Shown piece by piece: positions 24,977-33,812 of a DNA stretch of 64,000 nucleotides. Every line of letters starts with the position of its first letter. Positions within the stretch are counted from its first letter, which is position 1. The stretch spans positions 180,749-244,748 of the forward strand of contig CALBDS010000043.1 in assembly GCA_937927415.1 (NCBI GenBank), read 5' to 3'. The DNA is from an uncultured Rhodospirillaceae bacterium (lineage in GTDB: Bacteria > Pseudomonadota > Alphaproteobacteria > Azospirillales > Azospirillaceae). A program made the position numbers and the translations under genes. The notes beneath the pieces were generated by a model that worked only from the letters and a program-made list of their open reading frames with translations, was not told the origin of the DNA and did no database searches.

Positions 24977-26634
24977 GGGGCACCCCACGCCCGCAGCGCC
25001 GCCGCCGCATCGGCCACAACCGGCCCCCAATCATCGGGGGAGGTCTGACGGAACAGGCGGGCCGTGGGATACCACGGGCTGTCCGACCGCCCCAGCAGCC
25101 AGCGCCAACAGGCGTCATGACGCAGCAGCACCCACAACGGCAGCCCCAGCGACCCGGCCAGATGGGCCGCGGCGGTGTCCACACTGATCATCAGGTCCAG
25201 CCCGGCCATGCGCCGGGCGGTGTCGGCAAAATCGTCGATGCCGACCGTCCCGTCGGTCAGGCCGGGAACGGTTCCCGCCGCCGGCCCCATCTGCAGGCCG
25301 ATCCATTCCACCCCCGGAACCGCCAGCAGGGAGGCCAGCGCCGCCGTCGGCAGGGACCGGCGCGGGTCGCCGGTGTCGTCGCCGCTGCGCCACACCAGCC
25401 CCACCCGCCGACACCCGTCCGGCCGCCGCTCCGGCGGGGCGGCCGGCGGCAACGCTGATGGGGGCACCGTCTCCGGCGTGGTGCCGAACAGGCCGGGCAG
25501 GCTCATCAGCGGGGCAACAGCGTCGAACGCCGGGGCCTGCTCCAGCGGGTACACGGCATCGACGCCGGGCAGGCGGCGGAACAGCCGCACCAGCGGAGCC
25601 GGGCATTCCACCACCACCCGCGCCCCCGACCGGGCCGCGGCCAACGGGATGTAGCGGCTGAACTGGATGCCGTCGCCGTGCCCCTGTTCGGCGTAAAACA
25701 GCAGCGTCCGGCCGGGCATCGGCTCCCCCCGCCACAGGGGGCGCCCGCGACGGGGCACGGACACCAGCCCGTCGAGACGGGATTCCCAATCCACCCACCC
25801 GTCGGCCCAGCGCCCGGCCTGCAGCAGCCGGTGGGCGCGGTTGAAGCGGTAGAGGGGCTTGGCCGGGTCCAGCACCACCGCGCGGTCATAGGCGCCGATG
25901 GCGTCCCCTCCGCGCCCGGCGTCCCCCAGCGTCACCCCCAGATTGAACCACACCCCGGCGTCCGCCGGGTCCAGGCACAGGCTGCGCCGGTAGATCAGGC
26001 AGGCCCCCGCATAATCGCCGGTGCCCTTCACCGCGTCGGCCAGCCGCCGCCACGCCGCCGCGTCGGTGCCCGCCCCCAGCGCCCGGCGGAACCAGCCGGC
26101 CGCCCCGTGATAGTCGCGGGCGGCAAAGGCGATGCCCCCCAACTCCGCCGCCGCGGCCAGCAGGCGGGGGTTGAGCGCCAGGGCGTGGCGGAAACCCGAC
26201 ACCGCCGCCCCATCCCCGCCGCGGGCGAGCGCGCCGTTGAACCACGCCGCCACGTCACCGGGCCGCAGCAGCGCCGCCCAGCGGTACAGCGCCGCCGCCG
26301 CCAGCCGTTCCCCCCGGTCGAACAGCGCGTCCGCCGCCGCCGACACCGCCGCTGCCAGGGCGTCGCCGTCCAGCCGCCGCATCGCCGCGGCCAGATTGGC
26401 GCGGTAGGACACCGCCGCCGGGTGCAGGGCCGCCGCCTGGGCCATGGTCGTCACCGCCTCGGCAAAGCGCCCGCGCTGGGCCAGCACCACGCCGGACAGG
26501 TGCAGCGCATCGCCATGGCCGGGGTCGCGCGCCAGCACCGCGGCGTACCCCGCCGCCGCCGCCGCCGCCCGCCCGGCGCGATGGCAGGCCACCGCGTCGG
26601 CCAGCAGACTGTCAATTGTCAATGGGCTGCTCAT
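24973..26634 (-). CDS. TPR-repeat glycosyltransferase-like protein
   Basis: A 553-residue protein. Residues about 10-300 form tetratricopeptide repeats, visible as repeated motifs such as GYAAVLARDPGHGDALHLSG and WFNLGVTLGDAGRGGDAI. The C-terminal part resembles the GT9/GT41-like C-terminal domain of bacterial TPR transferases: LLFYAEQGHGDGIQFSRYI, VGLVWRSGDDT and the acceptor/donor region ISVDTAAAHLAGSLGLPLWVLL. It is probably an O-GlcNAc-transferase-like or polysaccharide protein; activity is not proven. It is the first gene of an operon with the deacetylase-family gene. Confidence 0.82.
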   Translation of the reverse strand: MSSPLTIDSLLADAVACHRAGRAAAAAAGYAAVLARDPGHGDALHLSGVVLAQRGRFAEAVTTMAQAAALHPAAVSYRANLAAAMRRLDGDALAAAVSAAADALFDRGERLAAAALYRWAALLRPGDVAAWFNGALARGGDGAAVSGFRHALALNPRLLAAAAELGGIAFAARDYHGAAGWFRRALGAGTDAAAWRRLADAVKGTGDYAGACLIYRRSLCLDPADAGVWFNLGVTLGDAGRGGDAIGAYDRAVVLDPAKPLYRFNRAHRLLQAGRWADGWVDWESRLDGLVSVPRRGRPLWRGEPMPGRTLLFYAEQGHGDGIQFSRYIPLAAARSGARVVVECPAPLVRLFRRLPGVDAVYPLEQAPAFDAVAPLMSLPGLFGTTPETVPPSALPPAAPPERRPDGCRRVGLVWRSGDDTGDPRRSLPTAALASLLAVPGVEWIGLQMGPAAGTVPGLTDGTVGIDDFADTARRMAGLDLMISVDTAAAHLAGSLGLPLWVLLRHDACWRWLLGRSDSPWYPTARLFRQTSPDDWGPVVADAAAALRAWGAP

Positions 26635-26661
26635 GCCATGAGGTTATACGCACAAAGCAGG

Positions 26662-26677
26662 TGTAGCGAAACCGACA
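26662..26677 (+). promoter_or_regulatory. NifA upstream activator sequence 1
   Basis: TGT-N10-ACA (TGTAGCGAAACCGACA), the canonical NifA binding motif, about 112 bp upstream of the -24 element of fixA. It lies 28 bp (start to start) from the second site. Confidence 0.75.
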
Positions 26678-26689
26678 CCTTCCCCACCT

Positions 26690-26705
26690 TGTCGGCTTTG
26701 CGACA
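26690..26705 (+). promoter_or_regulatory. NifA upstream activator sequence 2
   Basis: TGTCGGCTTTGCGACA, a TGT-N10-ACA match. With the site at 26662 it forms a tandem UAS at a distance typical of nif/fix promoters. Confidence 0.8.
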
Positions 26706-26773
26706 AAGGTTAAACGGTTCTGAAACTTGGCCGAAAGCGAACGGAATCAAGGTTCTGGAATAAAATCATCCGC

Positions 26774-26789
26774 TGGCACAGCTATTGCA
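26774..26789 (+). promoter_or_regulatory. Sigma-54 (-24/-12) promoter of fixABCX
   Basis: TGGCAC-N5-TTGCA at 26774-26789 is a perfect RpoN consensus, with GG and GC separated by exactly 10 bp. Transcription should begin near 26800, about 110 nt before the fixA ATG. Confidence 0.92.
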
Positions 26790-26912
26790 TTTTTTCAGCC
26801 AGCCCGATCACCCCCGGACGGGCGTACCCGCCGGGGGACCGCACAAATGCCGTACCACTTTGCCGGTTCATGCGCGACGACCCGCGCACGTCCACGGCCG
26901 CAGGAGACCGGA

Positions 26913-27764
26913 ATGCACATCGTCGTCTGTATTAAGCAGGTGCCAGACAGCGCGCAGATCCGCATCCACCCTGTCACCAACACCATCATGCGTCAGGGTG
27001 TACCGGCGATCATCAATCCCTATGACCTCTTCTCGCTGGAAGAGGCACTGCGCATCAAGGACGCGACGGGTGCCCGCGTCACGGTCCTGACCATGGGTCC
27101 GCCCATGGCCGAGGCGGCGCTGCGCAAGGCCCTGTCCTTCGGTGCGGATTCCGCTGTGCTGCTGACCGACCGCAAGTTCGCCGGGTCGGACACGCTGGCC
27201 ACGTCCTATGCGCTGACCTCCGCCATCCGCAAGCTGGAGGAGGAGGAGCCGGTCTCCATCGTGTTCTGCGGCAAGCAGACGGTGGACGGCGACACCGCCC
27301 AGGTCGGCCCCGGCATCTGCACCCGCATGGGCCTGCAGCAGTTGACCTACATCACCAAGATCGAAGACGTCGATCTGAAGACGAACCAGATCACGGTGCA
27401 GCGCCGGTCCGAAGGTGGGGTGCAGGTGCTGAAAACCTCCATGCCCTGCATGATCACGATGCTGGAAGGCACCAACACCATCCGCTTCGGCACCATGGAC
27501 GACATGTTCCGCGCCGCCCGCACCCCGCTGAAGGTGTGGAACAAGGATTATTGCGTCGATGACGAGAACAAGGTCGGCCTGAAAGGGTCGCCCACCGTGG
27601 TGTCCAAGGTGTTCGTGCCCAAGCCGCGCGCCGAACGGGCCAAGTTCATCGAGGTGGACGGCGGCGATCCCGTCGCCTTGGCCGCTGCCGCGGTCGATAC
27701 CGTCTTCACGGTCCAGCCCAAGCTGGCCGCCGACCTGCTCGGCGCCGCCGCCGCCGGCCACTGA
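26913..27764 (+). CDS. fixA: FixA, electron transfer flavoprotein beta subunit
   Basis: A 283-residue ETF-beta-type subunit of the FixABCX electron-bifurcating complex. It starts MHIVVCIKQVPDSAQIRIHP after GGAG at 8 nt spacing. The ETF-beta signature region includes VFCGKQTVDGDTAQVGPGICTRMGL (seen as CGKQTVDGD and QVGP) and the N-terminal FGADSAVLLTDRKFAGSDT nucleotide segment. It binds FAD/AMP-type cofactor with FixB and drives low-potential electron supply to nitrogenase. The tandem NifA sites and the RpoN promoter directly upstream show nitrogen-fixation control. Confidence 0.96.
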   Translation: MHIVVCIKQVPDSAQIRIHPVTNTIMRQGVPAIINPYDLFSLEEALRIKDATGARVTVLTMGPPMAEAALRKALSFGADSAVLLTDRKFAGSDTLATSYALTSAIRKLEEEEPVSIVFCGKQTVDGDTAQVGPGICTRMGLQQLTYITKIEDVDLKTNQITVQRRSEGGVQVLKTSMPCMITMLEGTNTIRFGTMDDMFRAARTPLKVWNKDYCVDDENKVGLKGSPTVVSKVFVPKPRAERAKFIEVDGGDPVALAAAAVDTVFTVQPKLAADLLGAAAAGH

Positions 27765-27793
27765 CAACCGCTAGCCCCGACGAGGCGACGACG

Positions 27794-28873
27794 ATGAGCC
27801 AACCGAGCAAGCCGCAAGGACGCCGTTTCCAGCTTCCCGAACACCTGAAGGTCTATCAGGGCGTGTGGGTGATTATCGAGCAGGAACGCGGGCAGGTCCA
27901 TTCCGTATCGTGGGAGCTGGTGGGCGAAGCCCGCAAGCTGGCCGACAAGCTGGGGGTCGAGGTGGGGGCCGTGGTGCTGGGCGCCGAAGGCCCGGACCTG
28001 AACCGCATCTGCGGCGAGTCCTTCGGCTACGGCGCCGATGTGGTCTACAAGGTCACGCACCCCTGCCTGAAGGATTACCGCACCGAACCCTATTCCAAGG
28101 TGATGACCGAGGTGGTCAACACCTACAAGCCGGAAATCGTGCTGCTGGGCGCCACCACGCTGGGCCGCGACCTGGCGGGCGCCATCGCCACCACGCTGAC
28201 CACCGGCCTGACCGCCGACTGCACCGAACTCGACATCTACGCCGAGAACCGCAGCCTGGCGGCCACCCGCCCGACCTTCGGCGGCACGCTGCTGTGCACC
28301 ATCCAGACGCTGGCCTACCGCCCGCAGATGGCCACCGTGCGCCCGCGCGTGATGGCCATGCCCGACCGTGACGACGCCCGCGTCGGCCGCGTGATCGAGG
28401 TGACCCCCACCCTGGTGGAAGACGAGATCGTCACCAAGGTGCTGAACTTCATCCCCGACAGCGCCCAGAACGAAGCCCAGCTTGCCTTCGCCGACGTCAT
28501 CGTGTCGGCCGGCAAGGGCCTGGGCAAGCCGGAGAACATGAAGCTGGTGTGGGATCTGGCCAAGGTGCTGGGAGCCGAGGTGGGCGCGTCCCGCCCGCTG
28601 GTTCAGGCGGGCTGGGTCGGCAACGACCGTCAGGTCGGGCAGACCGGCAAGACCGTCCGGCCCAAGCTCTACATCGCCGCCGGCATCTCCGGCGCCATTC
28701 AGCATCGCGTCGGCATGGAAAAGTCCGACCTGATCCTGGCCATCAACACCGACCCCAACGCCACCATCTTCGACTTCGCCCATTACGGCATCGTGGGCGA
28801 TGCGCTGAAGATCCTGCCGGCCCTGACCGAAGCTTTCTCCAAGAAGCTGGCGGTCAACCGGATGGCAAGCTGA
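27794..28873 (+). CDS. fixB: FixB, electron transfer flavoprotein alpha subunit
   Basis: A 359-residue ETF-alpha-type subunit. The FAD-binding C-terminal domain shows VSAGKGLGKPEN, GASRPLVQAGWVGNDRQVGQTGK, the LYIAAGISGAIQHRVGM segment and the NTDPNATIFDFAHYGIVGD motif typical of the family. It has an N-terminal extension of about 20 residues before VYQGVWVIIEQERG. It lies 29 bp after fixA; the FAD here is expected to be the bifurcating or electron-relay flavin together with FixA. Confidence 0.96.
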   Translation: MSQPSKPQGRRFQLPEHLKVYQGVWVIIEQERGQVHSVSWELVGEARKLADKLGVEVGAVVLGAEGPDLNRICGESFGYGADVVYKVTHPCLKDYRTEPYSKVMTEVVNTYKPEIVLLGATTLGRDLAGAIATTLTTGLTADCTELDIYAENRSLAATRPTFGGTLLCTIQTLAYRPQMATVRPRVMAMPDRDDARVGRVIEVTPTLVEDEIVTKVLNFIPDSAQNEAQLAFADVIVSAGKGLGKPENMKLVWDLAKVLGAEVGASRPLVQAGWVGNDRQVGQTGKTVRPKLYIAAGISGAIQHRVGMEKSDLILAINTDPNATIFDFAHYGIVGDALKILPALTEAFSKKLAVNRMAS

Positions 28874-28900
28874 CAACGGGCCGAAGGAGGACCACACGAC

Positions 28901-30202
28901 ATGGTTGAGAAGTTCGACGCCATCGTCATCGGCGCCGGCCCGTCCGGCAACGCGGCGGCCTACACTCTGGCAAAGGCCGGGCTGAACGTCCTGCAGCTTG
29001 AGCGCGGGGAATACCCCGGCGCCAAGAACGTCCAGGGCGGCATCATGTATTCGTCGGAACTGGAAAAGATCATTCCGGATTTCCGCGACGACTGCCCCAC
29101 CGAGCGTCACATCATCGAACAGCGCATCTGGCTGCTGGGCGACGACAGCTACATCGGCACCAACTACCGTTCCAACGCGTTCAACAACGACGCCCCCAAC
29201 CGCTACACCATCATCCGCGCCAACATTGACAAGTGGTGGGGCGAGAAGGTGCGCGGGGCCGGTGCGCTCCAGATCTGCGAAACCACCGTCACCGAACTGA
29301 TCCGTGACGAGGCAGGCCGGGTGATCGGCGTGCGCACCGACCGCGTGGGCGGCGAGATCCACGCCGACGTGGTGGTGATGGCCGACGGCGTGAACGCGCT
29401 CCTGGCCAAGCGCGCCGGGTTCCAGACCGAAGCCAAGCCGGAAAACGTCGCCCTGGCGGTCAAGGAGATCATGTTCATCGATCCGCAGCTCATCGAGCAG
29501 CGGTTCGGGATCAAGGACGACGAGGGCGTCGTCATCGAGATCATGGGCAAGGTCACCAAGGGCATGGTGGGCACGGCGTTCCTCTACACCAACAAGGAAT
29601 CGCTGACCATCGGCATCGGCTGCCTGATCTCCGACTTCAAGACGGGGAACACCGCACCTTATAAGATGCTGGAGGATCTGAAGAACCATCCGGTCATCAA
29701 GCCGCTGATCGACAACGCCGAAATGAAGGAATACGCCGCCCACATGATCCCTGAGGGCGGATACAAGGCGGTGCCGCAGCTTTACGGCGACGGCTGGATG
29801 GTGGTGGGTGATGCCGCCCACTTCAACAACGCCGCCCACCGCGAAGGCTCCAACCTCGCCATGGCCTCGGGCCGCATGGCGGCGGAAACCATCATCGAGC
29901 TGAAGCGGTCCGGCCGTCCGATGACCACGGCCAATCTGGCCGCCTACAAGGCGAAGCTGGACGACAGCTTCATCATGAAGGATCTGAAGAAGTACCGGAA
30001 CCTGCCGGGCGTCATGCACGGCAACAAGCAGTTCTTTACCGACTATCCCGACCTCCTCAATGGTGCGGCGCACAATCTCTTCACCGTGGACAGCGTGGAC
30101 AAGCTGACCAAGGAGAAGGAGATCATGAAGTCCTTCGCCAAGAAGCGGTCGGTGATGGGTCTGGTGGGTGATGCGTTCAAGCTGGTGAGGGCGTTCCGAT
30201 GA
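28901..30202 (+). CDS. fixC: FixC, ETF-quinone oxidoreductase-like flavoprotein
   Basis: A 433-residue FAD protein with a Rossmann motif at the N-terminus (IVIGAGPSGNAAAYTLAKAG) and the C-terminal WMVVGDAAHFNN dinucleotide-binding segment; GGYKAVPQLYGDG is typical of FixC. It takes the high-potential branch of FixABCX bifurcation, passing electrons to quinone. AAGGAGG precedes the ATG. Its stop overlaps the fixX ATG by four bases. Confidence 0.96.
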   Translation: MVEKFDAIVIGAGPSGNAAAYTLAKAGLNVLQLERGEYPGAKNVQGGIMYSSELEKIIPDFRDDCPTERHIIEQRIWLLGDDSYIGTNYRSNAFNNDAPNRYTIIRANIDKWWGEKVRGAGALQICETTVTELIRDEAGRVIGVRTDRVGGEIHADVVVMADGVNALLAKRAGFQTEAKPENVALAVKEIMFIDPQLIEQRFGIKDDEGVVIEIMGKVTKGMVGTAFLYTNKESLTIGIGCLISDFKTGNTAPYKMLEDLKNHPVIKPLIDNAEMKEYAAHMIPEGGYKAVPQLYGDGWMVVGDAAHFNNAAHREGSNLAMASGRMAAETIIELKRSGRPMTTANLAAYKAKLDDSFIMKDLKKYRNLPGVMHGNKQFFTDYPDLLNGAAHNLFTVDSVDKLTKEKEIMKSFAKKRSVMGLVGDAFKLVRAFR

Positions 30203-30492
30203 GCCACATGATCAAAGTCGAAGAGAAGCTGTACCAGAACCGCTACATCGTCGATGAAAGCCGTCCGCACATCACGATCAAGAGCGAGGAAACCTGCAAG
30301 ACCTGCGAAACGCAGCCCTGCACCTGGTGCTGCCCCGCGGCCTGCTATTCCAAGAACGAGGCCGGCACCGTGACCCTGGTCACCGACGGCTGCCTGGAAT
30401 GCGGCACCTGCCGGGTGGTGTGCCAGGACAAGGAAAATGTTCTCTGGGACTACCCGCGCGGCGGCTACGGCATCAGTTATAAGTTTGGCTGA
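30199..30492 (+). CDS. fixX: FixX, ferredoxin-like protein
   Basis: A 97-residue iron-sulfur protein, the last gene of the operon. Two cysteine clusters are visible, CKTCETQPCTWCCP and CLECGTCRVVC, consistent with the family's [4Fe-4S] centre(s). In the complex FixX conducts electrons within the quinone-reducing arm or to the low-potential acceptor. ATGA overlap with fixC; a strong terminator follows 59 bp later. Confidence 0.95.
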   Translation: MSHMIKVEEKLYQNRYIVDESRPHITIKSEETCKTCETQPCTWCCPAACYSKNEAGTVTLVTDGCLECGTCRVVCQDKENVLWDYPRGGYGISYKFG

Positions 30493-30550
30493 GGATCGCC
30501 GCCACTCCATCCCGGCGGCCGGACCCTCTCCTATCCGCCAAACTCTGGAA

Positions 30551-30587
30551 CCCCCTCCGGCCCGACCGCCGGAGGGGTTTTCTTTTT
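30551..30587 (+). terminator. Intrinsic terminator of fixABCX
   Basis: CCCCTCCGG / CCGGAGGGG stem (9 bp, 8-nt loop) followed by TTTTCTTTTT. Confidence 0.9.
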
Positions 30588-30610
30588 GGGGCCGCGGCCG
30601 TCTTGACAAT

Positions 30611-30619
30611 CCATACAAT
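30611..30619 (+). promoter_or_regulatory. Candidate MocR operator half-site upstream of its own gene
   Basis: CCATACAAT at 30611-30619, directly after TTGACAAT at 30603. The identical nonamer is found at 32135-32143 between the regulator gene and ccoG. MocR proteins characteristically bind direct repeats. Confidence 0.4.
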
Positions 30620-30663
30620 TCCATCGCCCTATGGAACCGTCTGGAGCGATGGGAGGAACGAGC

Positions 30664-32133
30664 ATGAGCCGCGACCGACACGGGGACGCCTCTACCACGG
30701 CAACCCTGTGGGTGCCGGTGATCGCCGGGCGGGACCGGCCGGTCTATCTCGCCATCGCCGACGCCATCGCCGACGCCATCGCCGCGGGACAGTTGACGCC
30801 CGGCCAGCGGCTGCCGCCCCAGCGCCAATTGGCCGCCCGGATGGGCATCGACTTCACCACCGTCAGCCGCGCCTATGTGGAGGCCCGCCACCGCGGGCTG
30901 ATCGACGCGCGGGTGGGCCAGGGAACCTTCGTGCGCGGCGACGCCGCCCCCACCCTGCCGCCGGCCCCGCCGGCCCCACCCGCCGCCGAACCCCAGGGGC
31001 TGGTGGACATGACCATGAACCAGCCGCCGGTGCCGGCGTCTCCAGCTCTGCTGGAGGAGTTGCGCGCCGGCATGGCGGCGGCCCTGCCCGCCGGGCTGCC
31101 CGGCTTGCTGCACTACCCCGACGGGCTGGACCCGGACGCGGCGGAGGATGGCGACAGCGGTCCGGCCGCGGCGGCGTGGCTGGCCCCGCGGCTGCCGGAC
31201 GTTCCGGCCGACCGGCTGCTCACCGCACCGGGGACGCAAGGGGCGCTGCTGGCGCTGCTGACCCTGCTGACCCAGCCCGGCGATACGGTGTGCACCGAGG
31301 CGCTGACCTACCCCGGCTTCAAGACGGCGGCGGCCCAGCGGGGCCTGCGGGTGGTGGGGCTGCCCATGGACGCGGACGGGCTGGACCCGGACGCGCTGGC
31401 CCGCTGCTGCGCCCAACACCGGCCGGCGCTGCTGTACTGTACCCCGACCCTGCACAACCCCACCACCGCCACCATGCCGGTGGAGCGCCGCCGGGCGGTG
31501 GCGGCGGTGGTGCGGCAGCACGGGCTGGCGGTGCTGGAAGACGACGTGTACGGCCCCCTTCCCGCCACCCCGCTGCCGCCGCTAGCCGCCTTCGCGCCTG
31601 AGCAGGTGTTCCACATCGCCGGGCTGGCCAAGTGCCTGTCACCGGCGCTGCGCATTGCCTATGTGGCCGCCCCCTCGGCGCGGCAGGCGCTGCGGCTGGC
31701 GGGGGTGCTGCGGGGGGCGGCGCTGATGCCCTCCCCCATCACCGCCGCCATCGCCCGGCGGTGGATCGGCGATGGCACCGCCGCCCGGCTGTGCGCCGCC
31801 ATCCGGGCGGAGGCGGTGGCCCGGCGGGCGATGGCGGCGTCCCTGCTGCCCCCCGGCTGCGTCACCGGGCCGCAGGAGGCCTTTCACCTGTGGCTGCCGC
31901 TGCCGGAGGTGTGGCCGCGCGCCGATTTCGCCGCCCATCTGCGCGCCCGCGGCATCGCCGCCGTGACCGCCGACGCCTTTGCCGCCGACACCGATCTGCC
32001 GCTGTCCGACGTGCCGGAAGCGGTGCGCCTGTGCCTGGGCGCCCCCCGTGGGCGTGAGGGCACCCGCCGGGTGCTGGCGGTGGTGGCCGAGGCCCTGGAC
32101 CGCCTGCCCGCCGCCCCCGGCACCATTATCTGA
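30664..32133 (+). CDS. MocR-type (GntR/aminotransferase) transcriptional regulator
   Basis: A 489-residue fusion regulator. The N-terminal GntR winged helix (about 20-90) shows GQRLPPQRQLAARMGIDFTTVSRAY. A Pro/Ala linker joins it to a fold-type-I aminotransferase domain with TAPGTQGALLALLTLL, YCTPTLHNPT and the PLP-lysine region HIAGLAKCLSPALRIAYV. MocR proteins sense PLP or amino-compounds. GGGAGG precedes the ATG at 30664. CCATACAAT occurs upstream of the gene and again upstream of ccoG, suggesting self and neighbour control. Confidence 0.9.
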   Translation: MSRDRHGDASTTATLWVPVIAGRDRPVYLAIADAIADAIAAGQLTPGQRLPPQRQLAARMGIDFTTVSRAYVEARHRGLIDARVGQGTFVRGDAAPTLPPAPPAPPAAEPQGLVDMTMNQPPVPASPALLEELRAGMAAALPAGLPGLLHYPDGLDPDAAEDGDSGPAAAAWLAPRLPDVPADRLLTAPGTQGALLALLTLLTQPGDTVCTEALTYPGFKTAAAQRGLRVVGLPMDADGLDPDALARCCAQHRPALLYCTPTLHNPTTATMPVERRRAVAAVVRQHGLAVLEDDVYGPLPATPLPPLAAFAPEQVFHIAGLAKCLSPALRIAYVAAPSARQALRLAGVLRGAALMPSPITAAIARRWIGDGTAARLCAAIRAEAVARRAMAASLLPPGCVTGPQEAFHLWLPLPEVWPRADFAAHLRARGIAAVTADAFAADTDLPLSDVPEAVRLCLGAPRGREGTRRVLAVVAEALDRLPAAPGTII

Positions 32134-32134
32134 T

Positions 32135-32199
32135 CCATACAATATCGACCAATCAATACAATCAATCCCCTTGCGCGGCGGGGATTGATTGCATACAGT
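32135..32199 (+). promoter_or_regulatory. Candidate MocR operator region and inverted repeat before ccoG
   Basis: ATACAAT at 32137-32143 and 32156-32162 and ATACAGT at 32193-32199 are direct repeats. Embedded in them is an 11-bp inverted repeat, AATCAATCCCC (32160-32170) and GGGGATTGATT (32180-32190). There is no T-run, so a regulatory rather than terminator role is likelier. Confidence 0.45.
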
Positions 32200-32230
32200 G
32201 CGGCCGTCTCCCGGCTTCATGAAAAGGCGC

Positions 32231-33694
32231 ATGATGAACGACCATGCCCCCAGCCCGTTTTCGGGCGCCCCCGCCGCCGCTCCCCTCTACGCCGCCCACC
32301 GCAAGATCCACCCGAAATCGGTCAAGGGCCGGTTCCGTCGGCTGAAATGGTGGCTGTCCGCCGTGTTCCTGGCGCTTTATCTGGTGCTGCCGTGGATGCG
32401 GTGGGACCGCGGCCCCGGCCTGCCCGATCAGGCGGTGCTGTTCGATCTGGAAGCCCAGCGGTTCTACCTGTTCGGGGCCGAGCTGTGGCCGCAGCAGGTC
32501 TACATCATGACCGGGGCGATGATCCTGGCGGCGGTGGGGCTGTTCCTGGCGACCGCCGTCGCCGGACGGGTGTGGTGCGGTTTCGCCTGTCCGCAAACGG
32601 TGTGGACCGATCTGTTCGTGTGGGTGGAAGCCTGGGTCGAGGGCGACCGCGGCGCCCGCATCCGCCTGGACAAGGGGCCGCGCGACGGCGCCTATGTGAT
32701 GAAGAAGACGGTCAAGCATGCCCTGTGGCTGGCGATCTCCGCCGTGACCGGGGTGACGGCGCTGCTGTACTTCACCGACGCCCCCGGCTTCGTGGCCGAT
32801 GCGGCGGGCTTTGCCGCCTCGCCGCTGGTGCTGGGGTGGATGGCGTTCATGACCGGCTCCACCTATCTGATGGCCGGGTTCATGCGGGAACAGATGTGCC
32901 TGTACGTCTGCCCCTGGCCGCGGATCCAGGCGGCGATGCTGGACGACGACAGTCTGGTGGTCACCTATCAGGGCTGGCGCGGCGAAGGCCGGGCGCCGCT
33001 GCGCAAGGACCAGAGCCACGCGGACCGGCAGGCCATGGGTCTGGGCGACTGCATCGACTGCGGGGCCTGCGTCCACGTCTGTCCCACCGGCATCGACATC
33101 CGCGACGGGCTGCAGATGGACTGCATCAGTTGCGGCCTGTGCGTCGATGCCTGCAACGACGTGATGGCCCGCATCGGCCAGCCCGGCAACCTGATCCGCT
33201 TCGACACCCAGACCGCCCAGACGGTGAAAGCCGCGCGCAAGGCGGAAACCCCCGCCGTGCCCACCCGCTTCGTCCGCCCGCGCACCATCGTCTATACCCT
33301 GCTGCTGGTGACGGTGAGCGGGGTGACCGCCATGGGGCTGGCGCTGCGCCCCACCGCCGACGTGACGGTGCTGCGCGACCGCGCCCCGCTGTTCGTCACC
33401 CTGTCCGACGGGCGGGTCCAGAACAGCTACACCGTCAAGCTGTCCAACATGACGCCGCAGCCGCAAAGCTTCCGCCTGTCCCTGTCCGGCATCCCCGGTG
33501 CCGCCGCGACCGTGGCCGGGTCGGCGGAGGGCAGCGCGCCGGTGCTGACCGCCGGAGCGGACCGGGTGGAAACCGTCCGCGTCCATGTGCGCGTCGCCGC
33601 CGGCCTGCCCCCGTCTACGCCGCTGACGGTCACCCTGACCGACACCGCCACCGGGCGGACGCACAGCGCCGATACCGTGTTCCTGGCGCCCTGA
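32231..33694 (+). CDS. ccoG: CcoG (FixG/RdxA), cytochrome cbb3 oxidase accessory protein
   Basis: A 487-residue membrane iron-sulfur protein needed for copper insertion into cbb3 oxidase (CcoG is a cupric reductase in Rhodobacter). Transmembrane helices are near residues 40, 90, 165, 200 and 350. The redox motif CGFACPQTVW and CPWPRIQ follow the family, and two [4Fe-4S] binding clusters are visible (CIDCGACVHVCP and CISCGLCVDAC). The C-terminal IgG-like domain is periplasmic. The usual ccoNOQP or ccoHIS neighbours are absent; a MocR regulator is next door. Start ATG 32231 or 32234 after AAAAGG. Confidence 0.93.
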   Translation: MMNDHAPSPFSGAPAAAPLYAAHRKIHPKSVKGRFRRLKWWLSAVFLALYLVLPWMRWDRGPGLPDQAVLFDLEAQRFYLFGAELWPQQVYIMTGAMILAAVGLFLATAVAGRVWCGFACPQTVWTDLFVWVEAWVEGDRGARIRLDKGPRDGAYVMKKTVKHALWLAISAVTGVTALLYFTDAPGFVADAAGFAASPLVLGWMAFMTGSTYLMAGFMREQMCLYVCPWPRIQAAMLDDDSLVVTYQGWRGEGRAPLRKDQSHADRQAMGLGDCIDCGACVHVCPTGIDIRDGLQMDCISCGLCVDACNDVMARIGQPGNLIRFDTQTAQTVKAARKAETPAVPTRFVRPRTIVYTLLLVTVSGVTAMGLALRPTADVTVLRDRAPLFVTLSDGRVQNSYTVKLSNMTPQPQSFRLSLSGIPGAAATVAGSAEGSAPVLTAGADRVETVRVHVRVAAGLPPSTPLTVTLTDTATGRTHSADTVFLAP

Positions 33695-33751
33695 CGATCC
33701 AATCAATCCATACGGCCAAACCTGTACGGAATGCCGCCTCCGCGGCCACTC

Positions 33752-33793
33752 GCCCCCCAGCCTCCCCCGAGTCGGAGGCGGGGGGCTTTTTTC
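33752..33793 (+). terminator. Intrinsic terminator after ccoG
   Basis: A long GC stem (GCCCCCCAGCCTCC / GGAGGCGGGGGGC) followed by TTTTTTCT. Confidence 0.85.
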
Positions 33794-33812
33794 TGCCCAC
33801 CAAAAGTCACTG

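Noticed and set aside
27548..30073. 841-codon minus-strand frame opposite fixB and fixC
   Set aside because: Antisense to clearly conserved fix genes; composition is typical of a GC-rich mirror frame.
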